In this document: piece by piece, positions 1 to 5,021 of the stretch | Position numbering within the stretch: position 1 is the stretch's first letter | How the letters are laid out: the number at the start of each line of letters is the position of its first letter | DNA from: Deltaproteobacteria bacterium | Lineage (GTDB): Bacteria > Myxococcota_A > Polyangia > Polyangiales > Houyiibacteriaceae | Length of the DNA stretch: 10,408 nucleotides | Reading direction: 5' to 3' | NCBI GenBank assembly: GCA_003647035.1 | Contig: QMMB01000070.1 | Coordinates: 1-10,408 of the forward strand | The notes under the pieces: generated by a model | Seen by the model: only the letters and a program-made list of their open reading frames with translations | Told to the model about the DNA's origin: nothing | Database searches by the model: none | Translations under genes and position numbers: made by a program

Positions 1-1214
1 ACTCCATCTATTTCCGGAGGGTCTGGGGCGAGGTGACCAACAGCACAATCGGTCAGCTTCGCTTTGGGCGCATGGGGCACCAATGGGGCCTCGGGATGCT
101 CTGGAATGCGGGCGAGGGGACAAACCAGCTCGACACCGCGCTCGATTCCGATTTCCAGTCCGAGATCGACCGTATTCAGCTCATCGGCAAGTTCAAGGGC
201 ATCTTCTTCGGGGTCTCCTGGGACTTCGCCAACAAGGGCTACATCTACAACCCCATCGACGACATCCAGAACATTCCGATCGACGCGAGCAGGTTGGACG
301 ACACCAAGCAGTGGAGTTTCTTGCTCGCCCGGCGCATGGAGCCGCTCGCGCAGGAGAAACGCCTAGCCCGGGGCAAGTGGGTCATCAACGGCGGCGCTTA
401 CTTCATCTATCGCACGCAGTTCCTGTCGACATCGACGGCTCCCCTGCTCGGAACGATCAGCGACATCGAGAATGCGTTCGTTCGCCGCGACGCCAAAGTC
501 TACATGCCCGATGGCTGGCTGCAGGTCTTATGGAAGGATATGCGGCTCGAGATCGAGTTCGCCGGCATCCTCGGCAAGATTCAGAACATCTCGCCTGCAG
601 AGTTCCCCCCAACCGCAGAGGGCGACAAGTTCAAGCTTCGCCAGTGGGGTATCGCCTTCGAAGGCGAGTACCGGTTCCTCAAGAAGAAGCTCGGCGTCTT
701 CCTCAAAGGTGGCATGGCGTCAGGCGACCCCGACGTCGTCGGCCTGTCGCAATACGAGGACCTGGCGTCTCAGCCGGTCGGCCAAAAGACCGTCTCCAAC
801 TTCTCGTTTCATCCCGACTACCGCATCGACTTGATCCTGTGGCGCCGCATCATGGGGCGCATCGCCGGGGCCTACTATCTCGCCCCCGGCATGAGCTACG
901 ACATCATTCGCAGTGACTTCGGGCGCGTGTTGGGTGCGCGATTCGACTTCATTTACAGCCGCGCGATGTACGAGCAGCAGGCGTACGCGTCGGAGCCTAA
1001 CCTCGGCGCGGAGATCGACATCTCGATTTACTATCGGACGGAGGACGGCCCGAGCGCCAAGGACGGCTTCTTCGCGGCGGCCCAGTTCGGTATCTTGTTC
1101 CCCCTCAACGGCCTCAAGTATCTCGAGGTCAACGGTATTCGGGAACCCGGCACCGAGGGCCTGGGTGTCAGTCGCGCCATGGCGCTTCGACTCATCCTGG
1201 GCATTCAGTTCTGA
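1..1214 (+). CDS. Outer-membrane beta-barrel protein, TIGR04551-like, 5' partial
   Basis: The reading frame is open from base 3. The codons before the GTG at 33 read SIYFRRVWGE and join smoothly to VTNSTIGQLRFGRMGHQWG, so the true start lies upstream of the window and the GTG is internal. About 403 residues are visible. The block FRRVWGEV...LRFGRMGHQWGLGML is what I recall from the myxobacterial TIGR04551 family of uncharacterised outer-membrane proteins. The protein shows alternating amphipathic stretches rich in aromatic residues and glycine, for example around GIFFGVSWDF and GAYFIYRTQF. It ends in LRLILGIQF, with the terminal phenylalanine typical of BAM-inserted barrels. Outer-membrane location is therefore a fair inference, but substrate and role are unknown. 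The signal peptide is not visible. The stop (TGA 1212-1214) lies 2 bases from the stop of convergent gmk. A generic porin or alginate-export-like barrel is the main alternative. Confidence 0.72.
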   Translation, partial: SIYFRRVWGEVTNSTIGQLRFGRMGHQWGLGMLWNAGEGTNQLDTALDSDFQSEIDRIQLIGKFKGIFFGVSWDFANKGYIYNPIDDIQNIPIDASRLDDTKQWSFLLARRMEPLAQEKRLARGKWVINGGAYFIYRTQFLSTSTAPLLGTISDIENAFVRRDAKVYMPDGWLQVLWKDMRLEIEFAGILGKIQNISPAEFPPTAEGDKFKLRQWGIAFEGEYRFLKKKLGVFLKGGMASGDPDVVGLSQYEDLASQPVGQKTVSNFSFHPDYRIDLILWRRIMGRIAGAYYLAPGMSYDIIRSDFGRVLGARFDFIYSRAMYEQQAYASEPNLGAEIDISIYYRTEDGPSAKDGFFAAAQFGILFPLNGLKYLEVNGIREPGTEGLGVSRAMALRLILGIQF

Positions 1215-1216
1215 GG

Positions 1217-1846
1217 CTATTGCTGCAGCAGTGATTCGGCTCTGGCGGCGACTCGCCACTGCCGGCATCCTTCGGCCAGTACGATACCGCGCAACTCGGT
1301 GAGCGCGCGCTGTAGCTCGTCGTTGACGATCATGTAGTCGAAGAAAGGGTAGTGCCCAATCTCCTCGCGCGCCCTGTCGAAGCGACGCTGGCGCGAGTCT
1401 GCGTCATCCGAGCCGCGGCCATCCAGCCGACGGCGAAGCTCTTGCATCGAGGGCGGCAGAATGAAGACGCCGACGGCATGCGGAAATTTTTCTTTGATCT
1501 GACGAGCGCCCTGGTAGTCGACATCGAACAGCACGCCACTCTTGCCTGCCGCTCGCGCGAGCTCGATCTCGGTGACGCTCGTGCCGTAGAGATTGCCATG
1601 CACCTCGGCCCATTCCGCAAAGCCGTTGTCATCGGTGATGGCGCGGAAGGCGTTCTCATCGACGAAGTGATAGTCCTGGCCGTCGACCTCGTTCGCGCGA
1701 GGTTGGCGGGTCGTGTGGGACACGCTGAAACGGAACTCGGAGAACTCTTGCAGCACCCGGCGGGTCAGCGTCGTCTTTCCCGCGCCCGACGGCGAGCTGA
1801 TGATCAACAGGATGAGATCTGGATCCGGCGGCGCCGCGGCACTCAT
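1217..1846 (-). CDS. gmk: Guanylate kinase
   Basis: Guanylate kinase transfers phosphate from ATP to GMP, giving GDP in the cytoplasm for nucleotide and (p)ppGpp pools. At 209 residues it has the normal length. In order the protein shows the P-loop SSPSGAGKTT (about residues 17-26), the GMP-binding SHTTRQPR (43-50), GQDYHFV (56-62), the EVHGNLYGTS lid region (81-90), FDVDYQGA (107-114), the RGSDD segment (144-148) and VNDELQRAL (164-172). All the usual nucleotide-contacting positions seem present, so it should be active. The ATG at 1846 is preceded by a good Shine-Dalgarno GGAGGGG, 7 bases away. It is the last gene of the DUF507-yicC-gmk cluster, 45 bases after yicC. A yicC-gmk pairing is common in bacteria. 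Its stop lies 2 bases from that of the convergent membrane-protein gene, so no separate terminator fits between them. Confidence 0.97.
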   Translation of the reverse strand: MSAAAPPDPDLILLIISSPSGAGKTTLTRRVLQEFSEFRFSVSHTTRQPRANEVDGQDYHFVDENAFRAITDDNGFAEWAEVHGNLYGTSVTEIELARAAGKSGVLFDVDYQGARQIKEKFPHAVGVFILPPSMQELRRRLDGRGSDDADSRQRRFDRAREEIGHYPFFDYMIVNDELQRALTELRGIVLAEGCRQWRVAARAESLLQQ

Positions 1847-1853
1847 TCAACTA

Positions 1854-1860
1854 CCCCTCC
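1854..1860 (-). promoter_or_regulatory. Ribosome binding site of gmk
   Basis: On the minus strand GGAGGGG lies 7 bases before the gmk ATG. It is the strongest Shine-Dalgarno match in this cluster and supports the start at 1846. It falls in the 45-base gap after yicC. Confidence 0.75.
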
Positions 1861-1891
1861 GATGCGACCAGTACCGCGCTGAAGCGGCCGG

Positions 1892-2767
1892 TCACAGCAC
1901 ATTCTGTGCTTGTTCCCTCATTTGTTCGATGCAGGCCTTCAACGCGATGACGTGCGTCGTCATCCCGGTGTCCAGCACCTTCGAGCCAATGGTGTTGGCC
2001 TCCCGCGCCATCTCTTGGAGCAGGAAGTCGATGCGCTTCCCGACCGGTGCAGACGAATCCTCGATGAGTTCGAGCATTTGGTCACGGTGGCTATCGAGGC
2101 GCACGAGCTCCTCCGCGACGTCCGCGCGGTCCGCCAGTATCGCGATTTCCTGTTCCAAACGCGAAGGCTCCAACTTGGCTCCGGTGCCGGCGAGCAGTGC
2201 ATCCAGGCGATCGCGAAGTCGCGTTTTGCGGCTTTCGAGCATCTCGGGGACGGCGGTTCTCAGCGCCCCCACGCTCGCTCCGAGCTCCGAGAGCCGGCTG
2301 CCGAGCTCCTTGGCCAAGGCGTCCCCCTCGTTGCCGCGCATCACCATCACCGCGTCGCAGGCTGCTTTCGCCGCTTCGTGGAGCGAGCGGTCGAGAGCCT
2401 TCTCATCGATGCCACGATTCACCACGAACAGGTCGGGCACCGAGGAGAGCAGGGCGAGGGGCACCGGCTCTTCGGGGTTCAATGCGTCCCGCAGGGCAGA
2501 GAGCTCGCCGTACACCGCGCGGGCGCGATCGAGGTCCAGCGTAGGCTGAGGCAGCGTCTGTCCCTCGAACCGGGCGGTCACGTCCACTCGTCCGCGTTCG
2601 AGACGCGCTCGAATCACGCGCTCCACCGTCGGCGTCCGACTCTGAATGCGAGAGGGTAGACGCACACGCACATCGAGAAAGCGATGGTTGACCGTCCGTA
2701 GATCGAGCACGAGGTGTCCTTCGCCGAGCGCCGCTCGCCCGCTTCCGTATCCGGTCATGCTCTTCAT
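1892..2767 (-). CDS. yicC: YicC/YloC family endoribonuclease
   Basis: The 291-residue protein begins MKSMTGYG, the hallmark N-terminus of the YicC family, and carries MAREANTIGSK near residues 253-263, the most conserved block of its C-terminal DUF1732 region. Length and two-domain order (YicC-like N-terminal, then DUF1732) match the family. E. coli YicC has been described as an endoribonuclease that promotes turnover of the small RNA RyhB. By homology this is a cytoplasmic RNase, but targets in this organism are unknown. The central part (about 150-240) is rich in charged heptad-like sequence, probably helical. The ATG lies only 9 bases after the stop of the DUF507 gene, and the sequence between (TAGGCCTCCCAC, counting the stop) has no clear Shine-Dalgarno, so translation may be coupled to the upstream gene. 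An alternative start at Met4 would cut the conserved N-terminus. Confidence 0.93.
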   Translation of the reverse strand: MKSMTGYGSGRAALGEGHLVLDLRTVNHRFLDVRVRLPSRIQSRTPTVERVIRARLERGRVDVTARFEGQTLPQPTLDLDRARAVYGELSALRDALNPEEPVPLALLSSVPDLFVVNRGIDEKALDRSLHEAAKAACDAVMVMRGNEGDALAKELGSRLSELGASVGALRTAVPEMLESRKTRLRDRLDALLAGTGAKLEPSRLEQEIAILADRADVAEELVRLDSHRDQMLELIEDSSAPVGKRIDFLLQEMAREANTIGSKVLDTGMTTHVIALKACIEQMREQAQNVL

Positions 2768-2776
2768 GTGGGAGGC

Positions 2777-3289
2777 CTATTCGAGCCCGCGCTTGTGCTT
2801 GATCTGATCCATCACCTTGGCGTACTCGACCTCAAACGCGCTGGTGCCCTCTTGCAGGTTCTTGATCTTCGAACGCACCTCGGCGTCGAGCCCCGTTTCG
2901 ACTTCCATGTGCCGTCGCAGAATCGGGGTCATCTTCTTTCGCAGAGTGACGTCGTCTGCGTAAATCTCGACGACGTTGGCGCTGTGGAAAAGCATGTTGA
3001 GCAGTTGGTCGACCAGGTACGGCAGGACTTCGTCCTGTTGCGGGAAGCCCATCTCCTTGGCCAAGCGTTGCCGCATCCGGCCGAGCTTGGAGTAGCCTAA
3101 CCCCTCCCGCTCCATTCGATCCTTCGCTTCGTCGATCATCTGGCGCTCTCGCCGGATGTACTCCTTGAGGACGGCCTCGAGATCGAGGCGGACCTCGGCG
3201 ACCTCTTCGACCTCGATGTCTTCCTGAGCCGTGAGGTCGCGGACCAGGTCATCGACGATCGGACCAATTTTTCCTGAATAAAGTCGCAT
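2777..3289 (-). CDS. DUF507 family protein, two-repeat form
   Basis: This 170-residue protein of unknown function starts MRLYSGKIG and ends HKRGLE. The MRL start and the block VEIYADDVTLRKKM (about 107-120) identify DUF507, which I associate mainly with delta-proteobacteria and related groups. The protein seems to contain the unit twice. Residues about 10-60 (PIVDDLVRDL, then LEAVLKEYIRRE) and 90-142 (PYLVDQLLNML, then MTPILRRHMEVE) align without large gaps. It is highly charged, predicted all-helical, and has no signal peptide or membrane segment, so it is probably cytoplasmic. The frame is open to an ATG at 3343, but the ATG at 3289 gives the family's MRL start. The upstream bases ACATAGTAAAT show no Shine-Dalgarno, so initiation may be leaderless-like or weak. 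It leads the cluster with yicC and gmk. That context hints at RNA or nucleotide metabolism, but function is not established. Confidence 0.85.
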   Translation of the reverse strand: MRLYSGKIGPIVDDLVRDLTAQEDIEVEEVAEVRLDLEAVLKEYIRRERQMIDEAKDRMEREGLGYSKLGRMRQRLAKEMGFPQQDEVLPYLVDQLLNMLFHSANVVEIYADDVTLRKKMTPILRRHMEVETGLDAEVRSKIKNLQEGTSAFEVEYAKVMDQIKHKRGLE

Positions 3290-3339
3290 ATTTACTATGT
3301 CGGCCCGCGAGCCGGAGCGACGCCCTCCCGAATGCGGCG

Positions 3340-3368
3340 ACACTAGCGAAGGCGGTCCTTTTGGTCAA
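3340..3368 (-). promoter_or_regulatory. Candidate sigma70-type promoter for DUF507-yicC-gmk
   Basis: On the minus strand TTGACC (3368-3363) is followed after exactly 17 bases by TAGTGT (3345-3340). The -35 match is five of six; the -10 is weak at three of six. Transcription would begin near 3333 and give a leader of about 45 bases before the DUF507 ATG. Position and spacing are reasonable, but the -10 element is poor, so this is only a candidate. Confidence 0.3.
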
Positions 3369-3382
3369 TACGAAGGAGAAAT

Positions 3383-3410
3383 GCATTTTCTGATGGTTTT
3401 GTGAAAATGC
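3383..3410. repeat. Inverted repeat GCATTTTC-N12-GAAAATGC, candidate operator
   Basis: GCATTTTC (3383-3390) and GAAAATGC (3403-3410) are perfect 8-base complements around a 12-base centre. The repeat lies between the divergent DUF507 and Crp/Fnr genes, close to the candidate DUF507 promoter and 51 bases before the regulator's preferred ATG. Symmetric AT-rich arms suit binding by a dimeric regulator, possibly the adjacent one. It could also form a small hairpin if transcribed. Confidence 0.4.
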
Positions 3411-3413
3411 GTC

Positions 3414-3450
3414 TTGACGGTAATCCTGTATTCATGCACCATACCGTTAA
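3414..3450. repeat. Imperfect inverted repeat TTGACGGTA-N19-TACCGTTAA
   Basis: TTGACGGTA (3414-3422) and TACCGTTAA (3442-3450) are complementary at eight of nine positions (the mismatch is G versus A), with a 19-base spacer. The right arm runs into the AAGG (3449-3452) that serves as Shine-Dalgarno for the regulator's ATG at 3461. If transcribed, the stem could partly cover that site. As DNA, the arms are one plausible pair of half-sites. The left arm also resembles a -35 box (TTGACG), but I see no convincing -10 downstream. Confidence 0.35.
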
Positions 3451-3460
3451 GGCTGTAAGT

Positions 3461-4189
3461 ATGGATTCTAACGCTCCCGCACTGCAAAACGGCTCCGGCG
3501 CACGACGACTGCGAACGACGGAAGAACGGCGCTCGAGAATTCTCACTCGCTGCAGGGTGTTCGAGGCTTTGACCTCGGCGCTCAGAGAGCAGGTCCTGAA
3601 CGGAAGCGCGCTGGTCGATGCCGATCGTCGCGAGGCCCTTTGCATGCCTAGCGACCCCGCGATCTTCGTGATTGGAAGTGGTCGCGTTCGGCGCGTGCGC
3701 CGCACACCGGAACGAGAACTGACGCTCGGCTACTACGGCCCCGGCGACTTGATCGGCGAGATGTCGTTGGTCGACCCGGAAGCGCGTCTCGAAACGGTGG
3801 TTTTGGATTACGTGGAAGCACTACGCATTCCGCCTCGCCTCATCAAAATGGTGATGGGTGAGGACCTGGAATTCGCTTCCGCTATGCATCGATTAATGGG
3901 GGAACGCCGGCTGCTCGCAGAACGGCGAATCGATGCTCTGCTCACGCGAAGCGTAGAATCGCGTGTTGCAGAATTTCTACTCGATGCGTCCGCGAGGCAC
4001 GGGATTCCTGATTCAAGGGGGATCTTGGTGGGTGTGAAGTTCACCCACCAAGAGATAGCGAGCTACGTAGGCTCGACTCGGGAAACCGTCACATTGGTGC
4101 TCGGCGCCTTTAAAAGGGCAGGCGTGATCGCAACCGATCATCGCCGCGTCGTCGTCAAAGACATCGCAGGATTGCGCAAGAGGGTCTGA
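3461..4189 (+). CDS. Crp/Fnr family transcriptional regulator
   Basis: This 242-residue cytoplasmic DNA-binding protein has an N-terminal cyclic-nucleotide-type beta-roll (about 30-122), a dimerisation helix (about 132-165) and a C-terminal winged helix (170-242). The segment FTHQEIASYVGSTRETVTLV (194-213) is a classic Crp helix-turn-helix. R207 and E208 match Crp R180 and E181, but Crp R185 is a leucine (L212). In the phosphate-binding cassette G99-E100 is kept, but the usual Arg-Ser/Thr pair is R109-L110 and the loop is one residue shorter, so cAMP may not be the ligand. There is no FNR cysteine cluster; only C31 and C61 are present. I chose the ATG at 3461 because AAGG lies 8 bases upstream. 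Starts at GTG 3401 or ATG 3434 would add up to 20 residues unlike the family and lack a good ribosome site. It is transcribed away from the DUF507 cluster and ends at a hairpin terminator. Targets are unknown. Confidence 0.9.
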   Translation: MDSNAPALQNGSGARRLRTTEERRSRILTRCRVFEALTSALREQVLNGSALVDADRREALCMPSDPAIFVIGSGRVRRVRRTPERELTLGYYGPGDLIGEMSLVDPEARLETVVLDYVEALRIPPRLIKMVMGEDLEFASAMHRLMGERRLLAERRIDALLTRSVESRVAEFLLDASARHGIPDSRGILVGVKFTHQEIASYVGSTRETVTLVLGAFKRAGVIATDHRRVVVKDIAGLRKRV

Positions 4190-4190
4190 C

Positions 4191-4254
4191 AAAAAAGGGG
4201 AGCGTCCGCACGGCGTGCGGCCTGGGGGGGCCGCAGCCGGGCGGACGGTTTTAT
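4191..4254. terminator. GC-rich bidirectional intrinsic terminator
   Basis: Two bases after the regulator's stop, six A's (4191-4196) precede a GC-rich structure followed by TTTTAT (4249-4254). The outer stem is CGTCCG (4203-4208) with CGGACG (4242-4247). Inside, CCGCAC/GTGCGG (4206-4211 with 4215-4220) and GCGGCC/GGCCGC (4217-4222 with 4229-4234) offer competing stems. On the plus strand the T tract follows the hairpin and would end the regulator transcript. On the minus strand CCCCTTTTTT follows it and would end the mlaC transcript. Sitting between convergent genes, it fits a two-way terminator. Confidence 0.75.
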
Positions 4255-4261
4255 CCGGACG

Positions 4262-4321
4262 GTGTCAGCGGCAGTGTCAGCGCCAGTGTCAGTGTCCGTG
4301 CCAGCGGCAGTGCCAGCGCTC
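4262..4321. repeat. Degenerate 12-base tandem repeat, five units
   Basis: Five adjacent 12-base units can be read: GTGTCAGCGGCA, GTGTCAGCGCCA, GTGTCAGTGTCC, GTGCCAGCGGCA and GTGCCAGCGCTC. Each consists of two related hexamers close to GYGNCA, so the array may be ten hexamers. It lies between the terminator and the mlaC stop codon, in what would be the 3' untranslated part of the mlaC transcript. It is not in a credible gene. Replication slippage is the likely origin; a role is unknown. Confidence 0.8.
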
Positions 4322-4327
4322 AGCGAC

Positions 4328-4990
4328 CTACAGCAGCTCGTCCTCGGCCTTGAGCTTCTTTTCCATGCGCCCGATCAGTCCGTCCCAGCCTTCTTCCCTG
4401 ATCACTCTGCGGAACTGGCGTTTGTAGTTCTTCACTAGGCTTACCTCGTCGGTGAAGATGTCGAAGACCTTCCACTCTTCGCCGGCGGGGCTCATGCTGT
4501 AGTCGATGGCGACGGGGGGTTGGCGCTTCTTCCTTACGGAGCGTGCGGAGGACTTCACCTTGACGCCGGTTTCGATCGGCTCGGTGCCGACCCACTTCAC
4601 TTTGTACTCGAGCGTCGACTCCATGTTGTTTTGGTACTGCCGTTCGACGAGCTGGCGGAGGAGACTGACGAACTGCTGTCGCTCGCGGGGGGAGCGCTTG
4701 TTCCACTCCTTGTCGAGGGAGAGCCTCGTGAGGCGCTCATAGTCTAGGAACTCGCCCAACAAGACGGTGAGATCTTCCGCGCGCTTCGGGGTGTCGGGCT
4801 TGCGCAACGCCGCCCGGACCTTGTTGTGCTTGGTACGGATGAACTTCTCGGCCCTTGCGGCGTCTGCTTCGCTGACTCCGGCGCCGGCTGCGACTAAGGC
4901 GGCCCCCGTCGGCGTTTCTTCCGCAGCCGCGGGACCAGCGAGCCACAAGGAGCCCGCGATGAGGCAAGCGATTAGGGATAAACGAGTCAT
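4328..4990 (-). CDS. mlaC: MlaC/Ttg2D-like periplasmic phospholipid-binding protein
   Basis: The 220-residue protein has a signal peptide (MTRLSLIACLIAGSLWLAG, then PAAA before EE, cleavage near residue 23) and the MlaC/toluene-tolerance fold (PF05494). The family pattern is visible in FLDYERLTRLSLDKEW, then RERQQFVSLLRQLVERQY, YSMSPAGEEWKVFDI, VSLVKNYKRQF and the final EGWDGLIGRMEKKL. MlaC shuttles phospholipid between the outer-membrane MlaA complex and the inner-membrane MlaFEDB ABC transporter. No mlaFEDB gene is visible here, so the partner must be encoded elsewhere. A basic patch (RSVRKKRQ) sits before the YSM strand. The frame is open to a GTG at 5032, but the ATG at 4990 directly begins the signal peptide and has AAGGAG upstream, although only 3 bases away. 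It follows the tolC-like gene by 31 bases and is the last gene of the series. Confidence 0.88.
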   Translation of the reverse strand: MTRLSLIACLIAGSLWLAGPAAAEETPTGAALVAAGAGVSEADAARAEKFIRTKHNKVRAALRKPDTPKRAEDLTVLLGEFLDYERLTRLSLDKEWNKRSPRERQQFVSLLRQLVERQYQNNMESTLEYKVKWVGTEPIETGVKVKSSARSVRKKRQPPVAIDYSMSPAGEEWKVFDIFTDEVSLVKNYKRQFRRVIREEGWDGLIGRMEKKLKAEDELL

Positions 4991-4993
4991 AGG

Positions 4994-4999
4994 CTCCTT
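4994..4999 (-). promoter_or_regulatory. Ribosome binding site of mlaC, short spacing
   Basis: AAGGAG on the minus strand lies 3 bases before the mlaC ATG, which is closer than the usual 5-9. It favours the ATG at 4990 over the upstream GTG, because the next start upstream has no comparable site. Confidence 0.55.
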
Positions 5000-5021
5000 G
5001 TAGACGAGGCTCAGAGGGGGT

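Noticed and set aside
720..1268. Minus-strand open frame overlapping the membrane-protein gene and gmk
   Set aside because: It runs antisense to the outer-membrane protein gene and over the gmk end in another frame; the translation resembles no family.
3290..3343. Longer DUF507 form starting at the ATG at 3343
   Set aside because: The extra 18 residues are Gly/Arg/Ser-rich and unlike the family, whose members begin directly with MRL.
3381..3404. Seven-codon leader peptide (MHFLMVL) after AAGGAG, overlapping the GTG at 3401
   Set aside because: The AAGGAG is only 2 bases from the ATG, the peptide shows no attenuation-type run of codons, and the same bases are better explained as the inverted repeat.
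4215..4427. 70-codon plus-strand frame with a Cys-Gln-Arg repeat
   Set aside because: It begins inside the terminator and translates the 12-base tandem repeat, then runs antisense into mlaC.
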